Source: Verrucomicrobiales bacterium
Lineage (GTDB): Bacteria; Verrucomicrobiota; Verrucomicrobiia; Verrucomicrobiales; DEV007
Length of the DNA stretch: 45,635 nt
Assembly: GCA_029213265.1 (NCBI GenBank)
Contig: JARGNG010000036.1
Span: 1-45,635 of the forward strand
Reading direction: 5' to 3'
In this document: one piece after another, positions 1 to 8,060 of the stretch
Position numbering within the stretch: position 1 is the stretch's first letter
How the letters are laid out: each line of letters opens with the position of its first letter
Notes under the pieces: model-generated
Databases searched by the model: none
The model's input: the letters and a program-made list of their open reading frames with translations, nothing else
Told to the model about the DNA's origin: nothing
Made by a program: the position numbers and the translations under genes

Positions 1-14
1 CGAACCCTACCAGA

Positions 15-338
15 CTAACATTCCCGGTGGGCCAGTTCGGGTGACTCGACCACTCGAGCCACCGCCTTGTCAATTGACGTCAGGCCATCCAGTGTGAGAT
101 AGTCGCCGTTGATGTTTCCTCCATGCTTGGCCAATTCCCTGGCAACATCCCGGTCAATTGACGTGAGCCAGTTCACAAACAGGTAATTTGTTTTGCTTTG
201 AGCATGCTCTCGAACCATGCTGGCAGCCTGCTGCACAGTCAGTGTACCGGTTTTCTTCTGATTGCCGGGCACATCTGCCATGGCAGGCATGGCGCAAGTA
301 ATAAAGCCGAGGGCGAAGGTAGTAATGAGCGTTTTCAT
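15..338 (-). CDS. Small secreted protein with LTSID-type repeats
   Basis: This 107-residue protein begins with a clear signal peptide (residues 1-21, ending AMA before DVPG). The mature part carries two diverged copies of a motif of the form LTSID-x2-VAR-x-LAK-H-G, at about residues 58-73 and 86-96, joined by a YLTLDGLTSID segment. This resembles the leucine-rich-like repeats found in secreted proteins of Verrucomicrobiota and planctomycetes, which usually carry more copies. The last repeat is incomplete, so the protein may be shortened at its C-terminus. No enzymatic motif is visible and the function is unknown. The 227 bases upstream (339-565) hold no other gene that I can support. Confidence 0.6.
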   Translation of the reverse strand: MKTLITTFALGFITCAMPAMADVPGNQKKTGTLTVQQAASMVREHAQSKTNYLFVNWLTSIDRDVARELAKHGGNINGDYLTLDGLTSIDKAVARVVESPELAHREC

Positions 339-565
339 CGTGTTTTGCTTGGTTGTTGGTTTTGTGGTTTGAAAGCCCCGATTGGGCTGATGTCTTCGTT
401 ATTGGCTTCAAAATGGATTCAAGAATCGTCAAAAATATCGATGTACGCAGGACAGCTTTGATGATTTGTGTTCTATGAACCTTCATCAACTTGTCTGCTA
501 ATTTGAATTGGTTTCAGCAGGAATCTCGAGCTCACAATAGATCCAGGGGTGGTCGGATAGGCTGG

Positions 566-632
566 ACCCCCTCAATCCCGGTAGGACCGACGCACCGATA
601 AGAACTCCTTGAAAAAGCAAATTCCTCTCAGT
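566..632 (-). repeat. 67-bp dispersed direct repeat, copy A
   Basis: This stretch matches 4696-4762 at 63 of 67 positions, in the same orientation. The mismatches are at 582, 596, 626 and 627. On the minus strand the repeat begins one base after the TGA stop of the broken OprD gene (634-636). Similarity stops abruptly on both sides. It has no convincing open frame, and its role (mobile-element end, attachment site or shared 3' noncoding element) is unknown. Confidence 0.85.
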
Positions 633-633
633 A

Positions 634-1988
634 TCAAAAATCGATCGAGTAATTCAGGATCACCCGAAAGGTCTCCCGGGTCGATCCCGTCAATCCCTCG
701 TTTCGCCCAAAGCGAAATCGAAGCCAGAAATTTTCAAGGGACTCCCCCTTCGGCCGCACATCAAAATTGACATTGAATTCACTCTGATCGGGAGAAGCCA
801 TCGCTCCGGAATCAGGCGTATTACCCTTCACATAGTTGGCCGATGCACTCGCCCAGGGGAGACCGATTTCATCAAATGGACAGGAGAGTCCCACGCCCCA
901 CGATTCTTCACCGGCCCGGTCAAAATCGCTGATCATGATTGCGTTGTAGAGCGGTGATCCGCCCCAGGGATTCAGATTCTGCCCCCCTCACTCGTTGAGG
1001 TAAAACTCAATCTGGCGACCAGGCCCTCATAGCTCAAGGCTGCCCGCGCGCCAATCGTCGAGGTGGAAATCGCTCCCAGGAGTTCCTTCCCGAGACTCTG
1101 CTGGTTCGCAAACTGGCCGGAAAGGTTGAACTCGAAATCACGGGGCAGATCCCAGCGATGCGTCGACTCGGTGTAGAAGGTATTGAAGGTATCCCAGCCA
1201 ATCCCATTCAAAGCTCCGATGTCGCTCTTTTCCTCGCGCCACTGGTATCGGAATCCCGCGAGGGTGACACCCCGGTTTGATCCGCTCGCCCCCGCAGCCT
1301 CGGACATCGGGAGAAAATCCTCCCCTGTCCGACTCTTCACCCGCGTGATGTGAGCCGCGCCGGCAAGGAAATGGGGATCCCCGTTCGTCGTCATCTTGTA
1401 GACCTCGTGAACCCGCGGAGTCATCCTCGTATCGTTCCGGTTGAAGTAGGGAAGATTCATTTCCTGCCGGAACAAGGTGGCATGAAAAAGATTCTCTATG
1501 CGGATTTCGCCGTAGGCCTCCCCTGGAGCCCAGTAGCCTGTCCCCCCATCCTGGAGGAGTCCGGTTCCGCCTCTGCCTTCCGGGGTGAAAAGAGCCTGGG
1601 AAGTCGCCCCGGAAAATCCGAGTCGAAGAGAATCCTCCCACCACCCGGTAACCAGTGTCATGCTTCCCCCGTGGGCCGCTTCCTCACGAATCGCACCATC
1701 CGTCGAGGAGTGGAAATAGTAGAATCGTGGTGCCAAGGTCAGGACCGATTCTGAGAACATCCCCGAGAGGACTGGAAAATAGGATCCGATTTCTCGACCG
1801 ACAAACCCTCGTTCGGTGGTGTCGACCACTTCGTCCGAGAAACCATCCAATGGCGTCAGGAGCTCGTTTGCCGAGTCCGGAGCAACCTGCTCGGAGACGA
1901 GGTATTCCGTCGCGAACAGTGACAGGGAGGCAAGGTCCCCCGCAAAAAGGACGAATAAAAATCCGGAAGCAAGAAGAAGCTTCCTCAT
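634..1988 (-). pseudogene. OprD-family outer-membrane porin, frameshifted
   Basis: The start is the ATG at 1988, giving a signal peptide (MRKLLLASGFLFVLF...) and overlapping the permease stop in an ATGA arrangement. The first part runs to a TGA at 972-974. Adding one base in the C6 run at 982-987 (G6 on the coding strand) joins it to a second frame reading QNLNPWGGSPLYNAIM and ending FRVILNYSIDF. The restored protein is about 451 residues, has the NRNDTRMTPR motif typical of OprD porins, and ends in a C-terminal Phe, the outer-membrane beta-barrel signature. OprD proteins pass amino acids, small peptides or organic acids. The downstream frame lacks its own signal peptide, so the two halves are one gene. 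A sequencing error, a phase-variable G run or a true pseudogene would all look like this. Confidence 0.85.
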
Positions 1989-3121
1989 CCCGCAGGCACA
2001 GCAAAAACGGTAATAAAGAGAAGCACGGCGGCGACGGCGAGAATCCCGACACGCTTTCCGGCGGACGGGCAAACGCTGAAGGCCACCAGACACTGCAGGA
2101 AGTAGTAGAACGCAAAGGCCCTCGAAGCGATCGCAAGGATTTGTTCGGTGTTCGCCGACCAACTCAAGGCGATCGCTCCGATACCTACGAAAAGGGTTCC
2201 CCACCTTGCGGACAGATGCCCGTGCGTGGCCTCCTCCATATTTCCGGTCGCCCCGAGAGTATCCGCCACCGCAGCGGAAAACTGGCTCAAAGCAGCCGCA
2301 ATGATGAGCGGAGCGACGAGAACGGCCACCGCGGTTCCGACCAGCCTGAGGAGGCTGTTGTCGTCATACTGCCCATTGAGGGTGTGCACCACCGGGAGAG
2401 CAACCGCAATGAAAAGGAGGTAGACAACCGTGGAAATGATCTGCGAAAGGCGAGACGATCGAACGCGGATTTCCACGTCGAAATCCTTCTCCAGGTAGCG
2501 ACTTGTCTCGAACCCCTGGACAACAATCAGGGTCCCCGCCACGATCGTCAACACATCCCACGGCGTATGGGTGGTCGCCTCGGGCATGACGATTCCATCC
2601 GCTGATTGCATCGCTTTCAGATCGAAGATCGAGAAGCCGACAAGTAGCAGCACGATGATGAGCAGAGTAACGTAGAGTCCGATCTCTTCGAGCCTCCCCA
2701 GGGCATCGAGGCCTTTCATCAACGCGATCGCCATGATCCCGAGAACAATCGCTGTCGTCAGAAGGTTCTCATTCAGCGGGGTGTCCGCCCCGAATCCACC
2801 CAGTACGAAAGATGAGAGAATGTGAAGATAGAGACAAACGGAAATCACGTAGGCGAGCACCAGCGCGAAGTCCGACGATCGTTCCATCGACAAGGTCATC
2901 TCCGACGGGTTGTCGGCGAGCGCCGGCTCCGCATTCCGAATGTTGAACCGGATCACGCTGCCCACCGCATAGGCGAAAGCACAGACCGCAGCCATCGCCA
3001 CGACAGAATACTTGCCCACCGCTCCGGCGAGGATAGGAACAATGACGAGAAACCCGCTGCCAAAAATCGACGAGAGCGGTGTGCTCGTCGCGTCGATAAG
3101 GGTTCTGAGTTCCTTTTTCAT
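1985..3121 (-). CDS. APC-superfamily amino-acid permease-like protein
   Basis: This 378-residue protein is almost entirely hydrophobic, with about ten predicted membrane segments. Its N-terminus (TPLSSIFGSGFLVIVPIL) resembles the first broken helix of APC-superfamily transporters, where the substrate backbone is usually bound. It is shorter than classical 12-helix amino-acid permeases. The stop codon overlaps the start of the OprD-type porin by four bases (ATGA), which implies translational coupling. I infer that the inner-membrane carrier and the outer-membrane porin formed one uptake route for amino acids or related solutes. The substrate cannot be named from sequence. The permease is intact although its porin partner is not. 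It diverges from the amidase gene at 3323, and I see no clear promoter in the 200-bp spacer. Confidence 0.7.
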   Translation of the reverse strand: MKKELRTLIDATSTPLSSIFGSGFLVIVPILAGAVGKYSVVAMAAVCAFAYAVGSVIRFNIRNAEPALADNPSEMTLSMERSSDFALVLAYVISVCLYLHILSSFVLGGFGADTPLNENLLTTAIVLGIMAIALMKGLDALGRLEEIGLYVTLLIIVLLLVGFSIFDLKAMQSADGIVMPEATTHTPWDVLTIVAGTLIVVQGFETSRYLEKDFDVEIRVRSSRLSQIISTVVYLLFIAVALPVVHTLNGQYDDNSLLRLVGTAVAVLVAPLIIAAALSQFSAAVADTLGATGNMEEATHGHLSARWGTLFVGIGAIALSWSANTEQILAIASRAFAFYYFLQCLVAFSVCPSAGKRVGILAVAAVLLFITVFAVPAG

Positions 3122-3322
3122 TCCGGCTCCATTCTAAGCGGAAGATAGGGTTTGCGCCAGCTGTAGCCTTCTGGATTTTCTCAACCGATCACTCTCCGGC
3201 AGATACCTGAACCCAGCCGCTGGAATCCACTTGCTGGAAGTATCAGTGGCAGAAAGCCGTAGGAAATCTTTTCTGGTCACGTCAGGCGAGGTCCGCTTAG
3301 CATCCGGGTTAACGCAAGCAAC

Positions 3323-4645
3323 ATGAAGCCAGGATTCAGCATCACCGCAGCACTACTGTTCTTCACCGCCGGCATCGCCATCGCAGAGGAGAATCCCCCG
3401 CCCTCTCCTACGCAGCCCTGGCAGGAGCTTGCCGCGAAGCGAGCCAAATTTCTCTCCGAAGTAAAGTGGACCCCGGTCGCCGCGACCATGCCGAACCGAA
3501 AGGGTGGATACTTCGAGAAAGGAAAGGAATACACCGGAGTCCCCTACTCCAGCGTGAGACAGGTGGGCCGCTACATCGGCTTTGACATCAGCTTGCGGAC
3601 CTTTCTTGCCGCCGTCGAAAACCCGGCCAGCGTTCTCTACACCGAGAGCCTCGTCGGAAAAGTGACCAATGCCGCGGCCTTCTACGGCGCGGTCTGCTCC
3701 TCCTACACCAGCTACGCTCTCCAATGCGGTCTCCCCGAGGTCAGCCGTCATCACGGCCCCGAATACAGCGACGGCGTTGTTCTGGTGGAGCCCCAATCCG
3801 GAAGCGCGGTTGCGGTCGGAGATGTCATCTACACGCCCCCCGCCCGGAAAGGCGGAGGATCTCACATCGAGATGGTGACCGGAGTGACCAGGAAAGACGA
3901 CGGTGTGATTCGGTCCATCCTCGTCGAGGAAAGCCGACCCCCGACGACCCTGTCAACGGATCGAACGGTTGCCGAATTTGACAAACATCTCGCCGCGAAG
4001 AACAAGCAACTGTTTCGCATCACCGATCTCGACCGTTGGAGAAATGGAAACCGGGCTGACCCGCTCCACTATCCCAACTTTGCAACCGACGGCGCGCCGG
4101 CCACGATCAATCGCTCTCTCCTTCTCGATCTCGGGGACTGGGTCGTCTATCAAAAGGGCCAACCGGTGAAGTTCCATGTCATGGACCGGGACTCGCGGGG
4201 AGTGAAGTCGCTCGTCATCAAATACGCCGACGAAATCGTGGAAGAAATCCCGATCAAACGCACCGGTGTCGTCGAACGCACTCTGCCCGACTGCGGAGAC
4301 TACACCGCCCATGTCGTTCATCCCGACGGCTCACCGAGCCCTTCCTGCCACTTTGCGATCTGCGATCTCGATTACACATTTCCTGACAAAGACATATCGA
4401 TTTCGAAGGACTGGAAAGTTTCGTTCGATTCCGTGAACATGAAGATCGTCGCGATCAACCTGCACAGCCTTTCCGACAGCTACGGGCGCCACCCGATCCT
4501 TCTCACAAAAGCGGACCAACAGACCGGTTTTCTCACCGTACCGGGTGGACTGCTGAAAAAGAAAGGACGGCTGCAAGTCTGGCTCATCGGTGAACACCCG
4601 CTCGGACGTCTCAAGCTGGTAAAGACGATCTCGATGACGGACTGA
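3323..4645 (+). CDS. Secreted NlpC/P60-like putative amidase
   Basis: The 440-residue product has a signal peptide (residues 1-21, ending IAIAEE). The central part, about residues 70-190, has the layout of a papain-like NlpC/P60 domain: the segment YTGVPYSSV, a Cys at 125 in GAVCSSYTSYAL at a helix start, and a His at 181 in GGGSHIEMVTGV after a GDVIY strand. In this fold the Cys-His pair cleaves peptide or amide bonds, often in cell-wall peptides. About 250 further residues look like beta-sandwich modules and have no motif I recognise. The gene is alone on its strand. The downstream stretch holds the tRNA-like scar, copy B of the 67-bp repeat and the integrase stump. The substrate is unknown. 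Confidence 0.65.
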   Translation: MKPGFSITAALLFFTAGIAIAEENPPPSPTQPWQELAAKRAKFLSEVKWTPVAATMPNRKGGYFEKGKEYTGVPYSSVRQVGRYIGFDISLRTFLAAVENPASVLYTESLVGKVTNAAAFYGAVCSSYTSYALQCGLPEVSRHHGPEYSDGVVLVEPQSGSAVAVGDVIYTPPARKGGGSHIEMVTGVTRKDDGVIRSILVEESRPPTTLSTDRTVAEFDKHLAAKNKQLFRITDLDRWRNGNRADPLHYPNFATDGAPATINRSLLLDLGDWVVYQKGQPVKFHVMDRDSRGVKSLVIKYADEIVEEIPIKRTGVVERTLPDCGDYTAHVVHPDGSPSPSCHFAICDLDYTFPDKDISISKDWKVSFDSVNMKIVAINLHSLSDSYGRHPILLTKADQQTGFLTVPGGLLKKKGRLQVWLIGEHPLGRLKLVKTISMTD

Positions 4646-4668
4646 GTGTCGGATGTCTCTTGTAAAAG

Positions 4669-4692
4669 TGGCGGAGAGGGAAGGAATCGAAC
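4669..4692 (-). other. tRNA-Ser 3'-end fragment (possible attachment-site scar)
   Basis: Read on the minus strand, these 24 bases give a T-loop (TTCGATT), the 3' half of a T-stem (CCTTC), a 7-base acceptor strand (CCTCTCC), discriminator G and CCA. This is the layout of the 3' end of a bacterial serine tRNA. The bases upstream (TTCAG) cannot pair with the T-stem half and the rest of a tRNA is absent. Site-specific integrases commonly duplicate exactly this part of a tRNA gene, so it may be an old attachment site. It lies 3 bp from copy B of the 67-bp repeat. Confidence 0.5.
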
Positions 4693-4695
4693 TGA

Positions 4696-4762
4696 ACCCC
4701 CTCAATCCCGGCAGGACCGACGCACTGATAAGAACTCCTTGAAAAAGCAAATTCCAATCAGT
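4696..4762 (-). repeat. 67-bp dispersed direct repeat, copy B
   Basis: This is the second copy of the element at 566-632, with 63 of 67 positions identical and the same orientation. On the minus strand it starts at the last base of the TAA stop of the integrase stump, and it is followed by the tRNA-Ser-like fragment. In this copy only, ACTGAT at one end and ATCAGT about 33 bases on could pair. Both copies follow the stop codon of a broken gene. The two copies bracket the OprD, APC and amidase genes. Confidence 0.85.
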
Positions 4763-4935
4763 TATCTTTTGGCCTTTGCCGCCAGACGTCGACGCTGACG
4801 GTCATTGAACTGCGGACGCCTTCCATACATTTCCTTCAGTATCCGAATCTCCTCCTGAAGATATTCGATCACGGCTTGCAGATCTCGATTGATCCAACCT
4901 GCCAGGCAAAGGAGGATAAAATGACACGGACTCAT
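4762..4935 (-). pseudogene. Integrase-type transposase, N-terminal fragment
   Basis: From the ATG at 4935 this reads 57 codons to a TAA, and was too short for routine ORF calling. The peptide contains NRDLQAVIEYLQEEIRIL followed by KEMYGRRPQFNDRQRRRLAAKAKR. That combination, a short hydrophobic start, a coiled-coil ENR/L stretch and an arginine-rich RRRLA-K-K segment, is typical of the region ahead of the DDE (rve) catalytic core in integrase-core transposases. The whole catalytic domain is missing, and the frame ends exactly where copy B of the 67-bp repeat begins. It is a dead remnant, and evidence of past mobile-element activity here. Confidence 0.7.
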
Positions 4936-5042
4936 AGCAATAAAATGCCAGTCTCATCCCGATTTCCAATCAAAACCTCACCCCCTACCCCTATCATAAA
5001 ACGTTCATCATTAGACACTTCCGAGCGCACTTAATTTTTAAA

Positions 5043-5162
5043 CACTACGGGAACGACTCGGTAATCAGCGGTTCGTTTCGGGGTTTGCGGGGCGGCTCGT
5101 GGTTCTTCGGTGAGGAGGACGACGAGGACTTCGACGTCGGGTTTCGCGTAGCAAGTCCCTGA
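5043..5162 (+). pseudogene. FGE-sulfatase-domain gene, 3' fragment
   Basis: In one plus-strand frame this stretch encodes GNDSVISGSFRGLRGGSW, a short acidic segment, then DVGFRVASP and a TGA stop. The R-GGSW and GFRVAS motifs are the hallmark C-terminal motifs of the formylglycine-generating-enzyme (SUMF1/FGE-sulfatase) fold. The usual 25-30 residues between them are reduced to about 13, and nothing upstream looks like the rest of the domain. It is a decayed tail, not a functional gene. C-type-lectin-like FGE domains are also common targets of diversity-generating retroelements, but no reverse transcriptase is present here. Confidence 0.6.
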
Positions 5163-5385
5163 ACCCTTTATCCTTTTACACCATTACCCTTTGGAACCCG
5201 CCGGAGGAGGCAGTTGGGAAACACAAAGGAAACCAACATTTGGAAAGGAATCAAAGTGCTGAAATCAAAACAAGGAAACCCGTAAGAGGATATAAGGGAG
5301 CGAAGTTCGCAGGAGCCGTAAAGAGCTGCCCCCTCCCAACTCAACTCGCATTTGCGGTAGGCTCAAAGGTGGCGGAATCTATGCG
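5163..5385. other. Noncoding stretch before the subtilase gene
   Basis: The first 35 bases are rich in C and T with repeated CCCTTT/CCTTTTA-like words. The rest is purine-rich on the plus strand. An open frame runs from 5240 to 5500 in a different frame from the protease, but it overlaps the protease signal anchor and its peptide resembles no family that I know. I see no RNA gene and no clear promoter. Confidence 0.4.
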
Positions 5386-6714
5386 ATGCAAAGCAAGTCA
5401 GGAACGAAAGCGATTCTCTGTGCGGTGTTGGTTCTGGCTGTCGGACTCTCCATTTTTCTTTTCCACTGGAACGCAAATCAACCGACAAGTGGAGACGTAG
5501 CACCCTCCCAGCTTTCCCCCGCCGCAGTATCTCCGGCGGAGCGCGAGTCAATGCCATCCGTGAGTTCACCTGAAAATGCTTCGGGAGTCGAACTCCTGAC
5601 CGACGCGACGCTTGAAGACTCCGGCAACGCTCTCGCGAAGGCCTTTCGCGATCTGCTGGAAAAACCCGGTATCGTTCCCGGGGAACTCTTGCTCAAGTTC
5701 CGCTATGCCTCGGATATTGCAGCCCTGCGCTCGCGGGCCGGCAGCCTCGGCCTGAGCGTCCTCTGGTCTGATTCACGCGTAACGGCAGCCCGCATCGCCT
5801 ACACGGACCCCGAAGCTCTCGCGGAGGAGTTGCAATCCAACGGGGATGCCTACGAGGACTTCGGGCCGAACTTTGAGATGAGAATTCCCGGTCTTCCTCC
5901 GGAACCGGAACTCGATTCCAATAATCCCGGAGGCACGGTCCCCTTCCGCGAGACGCTGATGGAATCCATCGGCGCCGACCGGAATCGCAGCCAGTGGGGC
6001 AGCGAAGTCACCGTGGCGATTCTCGATTCAGGAATCCTCGATCATCCCTCCCTCGCCAATGTCGGGATTACCCGGATGGATCTTTCCTCCTCCGGGGAAA
6101 TTCACGGCCACGGCACGGCGATGGCGTCCCTCGTTGCCGGGCAGCTTTACCCTGCAGAGGGGATCGCCCCGGCGGCTTCGCTGCTCGATCTGAGAGTGAC
6201 CGATGGAAACGGAGTCACCAATACGGGTCTCGTTGCTCAGGGAATTCTGGCGGCGGCCGATCAACGGGTTGATGTGATCAATATCAGCCTGGGTTCCTTC
6301 GGGGACTCATCCGTGTTGCGAGCCGCGATCGAATATGCCCTCGAGCGGAACATCATTGTCATTGCCGCAGCTGGAAATGAGCAAACGACCCGTCTCGCAT
6401 TTCCCGCTGCCTACGGCGGAGTGATTTCTGTCGGGGCCGTCGATGCCGAAAACACGCAGGCCTATTTTTCCAATTCAGGGGAGACCCTCTCGATCTCCGC
6501 TCCGGGCGTCGGGATTTTTTCCGCCTATGAGGGTGGGAAACTCGTTCTCGGGAGCGGGACCTCCCAGGCCACCGCGATCACCAGTGGAGTCGTCGCGGCC
6601 CTCTTGAGTCAGGGATACCGTCCCGGGGAAATTCCGGGCATTCTCCAAAAACATGCCTACCGGACGGGTGCACCCCGGGAACAGGTCGGCGCCGGAGTGA
6701 TTCAGGTTCCCTGA
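5386..6714 (+). CDS. Membrane-anchored or secreted subtilisin-like serine protease (S8)
   Basis: The 442-residue product has an N-terminal hydrophobic segment (about residues 9-26) without an obvious cleavage site, so it may be an uncleaved anchor. A low-complexity linker follows, then a prodomain-like part (about 96-168, beginning GIVPGELLLKFRY) of the kind that inhibits and folds subtilases. The catalytic domain runs from about 190 to the end. The triad is Asp214 (VAILDSGI), His242 (HGHGTAMAS) and Ser393 (GSGTSQATA), and Asn331 (AAAGNE) is the likely oxyanion residue. The Ser motif is GTSQATA instead of the usual GTSMA-x-P. The domain is compact, with no C-terminal extension. The gene stands alone between the decayed region and the broken lipoprotein gene. 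Confidence 0.9.
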   Translation: MQSKSGTKAILCAVLVLAVGLSIFLFHWNANQPTSGDVAPSQLSPAAVSPAERESMPSVSSPENASGVELLTDATLEDSGNALAKAFRDLLEKPGIVPGELLLKFRYASDIAALRSRAGSLGLSVLWSDSRVTAARIAYTDPEALAEELQSNGDAYEDFGPNFEMRIPGLPPEPELDSNNPGGTVPFRETLMESIGADRNRSQWGSEVTVAILDSGILDHPSLANVGITRMDLSSSGEIHGHGTAMASLVAGQLYPAEGIAPAASLLDLRVTDGNGVTNTGLVAQGILAAADQRVDVINISLGSFGDSSVLRAAIEYALERNIIVIAAAGNEQTTRLAFPAAYGGVISVGAVDAENTQAYFSNSGETLSISAPGVGIFSAYEGGKLVLGSGTSQATAITSGVVAALLSQGYRPGEIPGILQKHAYRTGAPREQVGAGVIQVP

Positions 6715-6756
6715 TCGCTCTTTCCGTCTCACCGGATACGACGGCCTGCCAGAATG

Positions 6757-7809
6757 CTAGTTCCCAATCAGCCGGATCGAGGAGGGATTCTGATCGATCT
6801 TTTTCTCCTGCAAATCAATGAGTTGCTGCACCAGGTTCAATGCTGCCATGGAGCGGTTCGCCGGGCTGGTGGGGATGCTGTAAAACGCTCCCCGGTGGAG
6901 AACGGAAACAACGGCGTTCCCCGGCTTTTTCGAAAGACGGTTCACGAGGAAGAGAGGTTCGCCATCAATTGCGGGAACCTCACCTTTTTGGGAGGGACTC
7001 ATCGACATGCGGGCGAGTTCGCCGAGGTAGGACAGGACTCCCTGCGGTGACCGGACGACCAGTTCCGCCCGAACTCCGGGGATGACAAATTTATCCGTGA
7101 GACCGTCCCCTGTTCGGGTCTCCTGGATTTCCATGCGATCGACGTTGGACTCGATCATACGTTCGAAGGCCTGATCCTCATCACCCGGATCATTCGGAAT
7201 GCGAATGAACTCGATCCCGGCTGTATTTCTCCGAATCCGGGAGGGATATCGCTCGCGGATCTCGGCCTGGTCTTCGGGTTCGAAGTCTTCATAGGGGATC
7301 TCGATCGCTTCGACTACGAGGTAGGCGAGAAACTTCATGTCCCATCCCTGTTTGATGAAGAAAGCGATTGTCTCCCCGGAGATAGGCTTCATAAATCCGT
7401 CGATGAACTCCTTCTGGTTGTCCAGAATCGTCATGGTCATTTCCGGACTTTGTTTGTATTCCGCGGAGACGTCTGCTTTGTAGAGGTCGGTGGAGAGATA
7501 CCCGAAATCGAACAGCATCCCGGCCTTCTTTGTGTCCGTGTTTCGCTGAACGAATCCGCCAATGGTCGTCATCGCCATGGGCTCATACTTGGAAGCCCGG
7601 ATTACGTTCAAGAGAAGTTAATCGACCCGGTGATTATGGACCGTTTTGTTCAACGCCATCGCCTGATTAGAAAGCGTTCTTTGCGCGCATCCGGCAAGGA
7701 AAAGGGAAAACAAAAAAGCTGCGAACAAACCCAATCGACCGGCGCGCCGAATCCCGGTGATATTGAGGACACGGCTGCGCGCAGCCGCATTTCTGCGGTG
7801 TGATTTCAT
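6757..7809 (-). pseudogene. Lipoprotein gene interrupted by an in-frame TAA
   Basis: The ATG at 7809 gives a basic N-region, a hydrophobic stretch and a lipobox (LAGC, Cys41), so the protein would be exported and lipidated. Codon 64 is TAA (7618-7620). The same frame then continues without a break for 286 codons, starting LLLNVIRASKYEPMAM. A line of the form (D/E)QLLLN-(I/V)-(V/I)-RA is conserved in this kind of bacterial lipoprotein, so the stop very likely replaced a CAA glutamine by one C-to-T change. The protein would be 350 residues. No ATG lies just after the stop; the first is inside MAMTTIGGF. The function is unknown. A GTG 54 bases further upstream is a less likely start. The 250 bases upstream (7810-8060) hold nothing that I recognise beyond a weak hairpin near 7918-7936. 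Confidence 0.75.
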
Positions 7810-8060
7810 TTCCCGATTGGCTGTTGTTGCTTCCGCTTTGCGAGTGGTGTTTCGCTCCCTCACAAAGCACTGCCTATTCCATCAGATAGAATGGGACGGG
7901 GGCAAACCGATTCTTCATGAAATCTGAAGTTTCATCAGGCAGGGGCGCTTCCGTCGCCGAAATTTTGAAAATGGATGCGGGGACAACAGAACACTCGTTG
8001 GTCGCGCGACGTTTCGTAGCGAGCCCTGAGGCTGCCAGGCGCCTCTGCGAGTCGCCCGTC

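Noticed and set aside
1989..2204. N-terminal extension of the OprD-type frame to 2204
   Set aside because: The extra 72 residues lie inside the permease gene, are rich in Arg and Cys, and precede a perfect signal peptide starting at 1988.
4331..4750. Minus-strand open frame spanning copy B of the 67-bp repeat
   Set aside because: It runs through the tRNA-like scar and antisense to the amidase, and it is not continued in copy A of the repeat.
5240..5500. 86-codon plus-strand open frame before the subtilase
   Set aside because: It overlaps the subtilase signal segment in another frame and has no family-like sequence.
5043..6756. Working diversity-generating retroelement
   Set aside because: No reverse transcriptase, accessory gene or template repeat can be found. 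Only a possible relic of a target remains.
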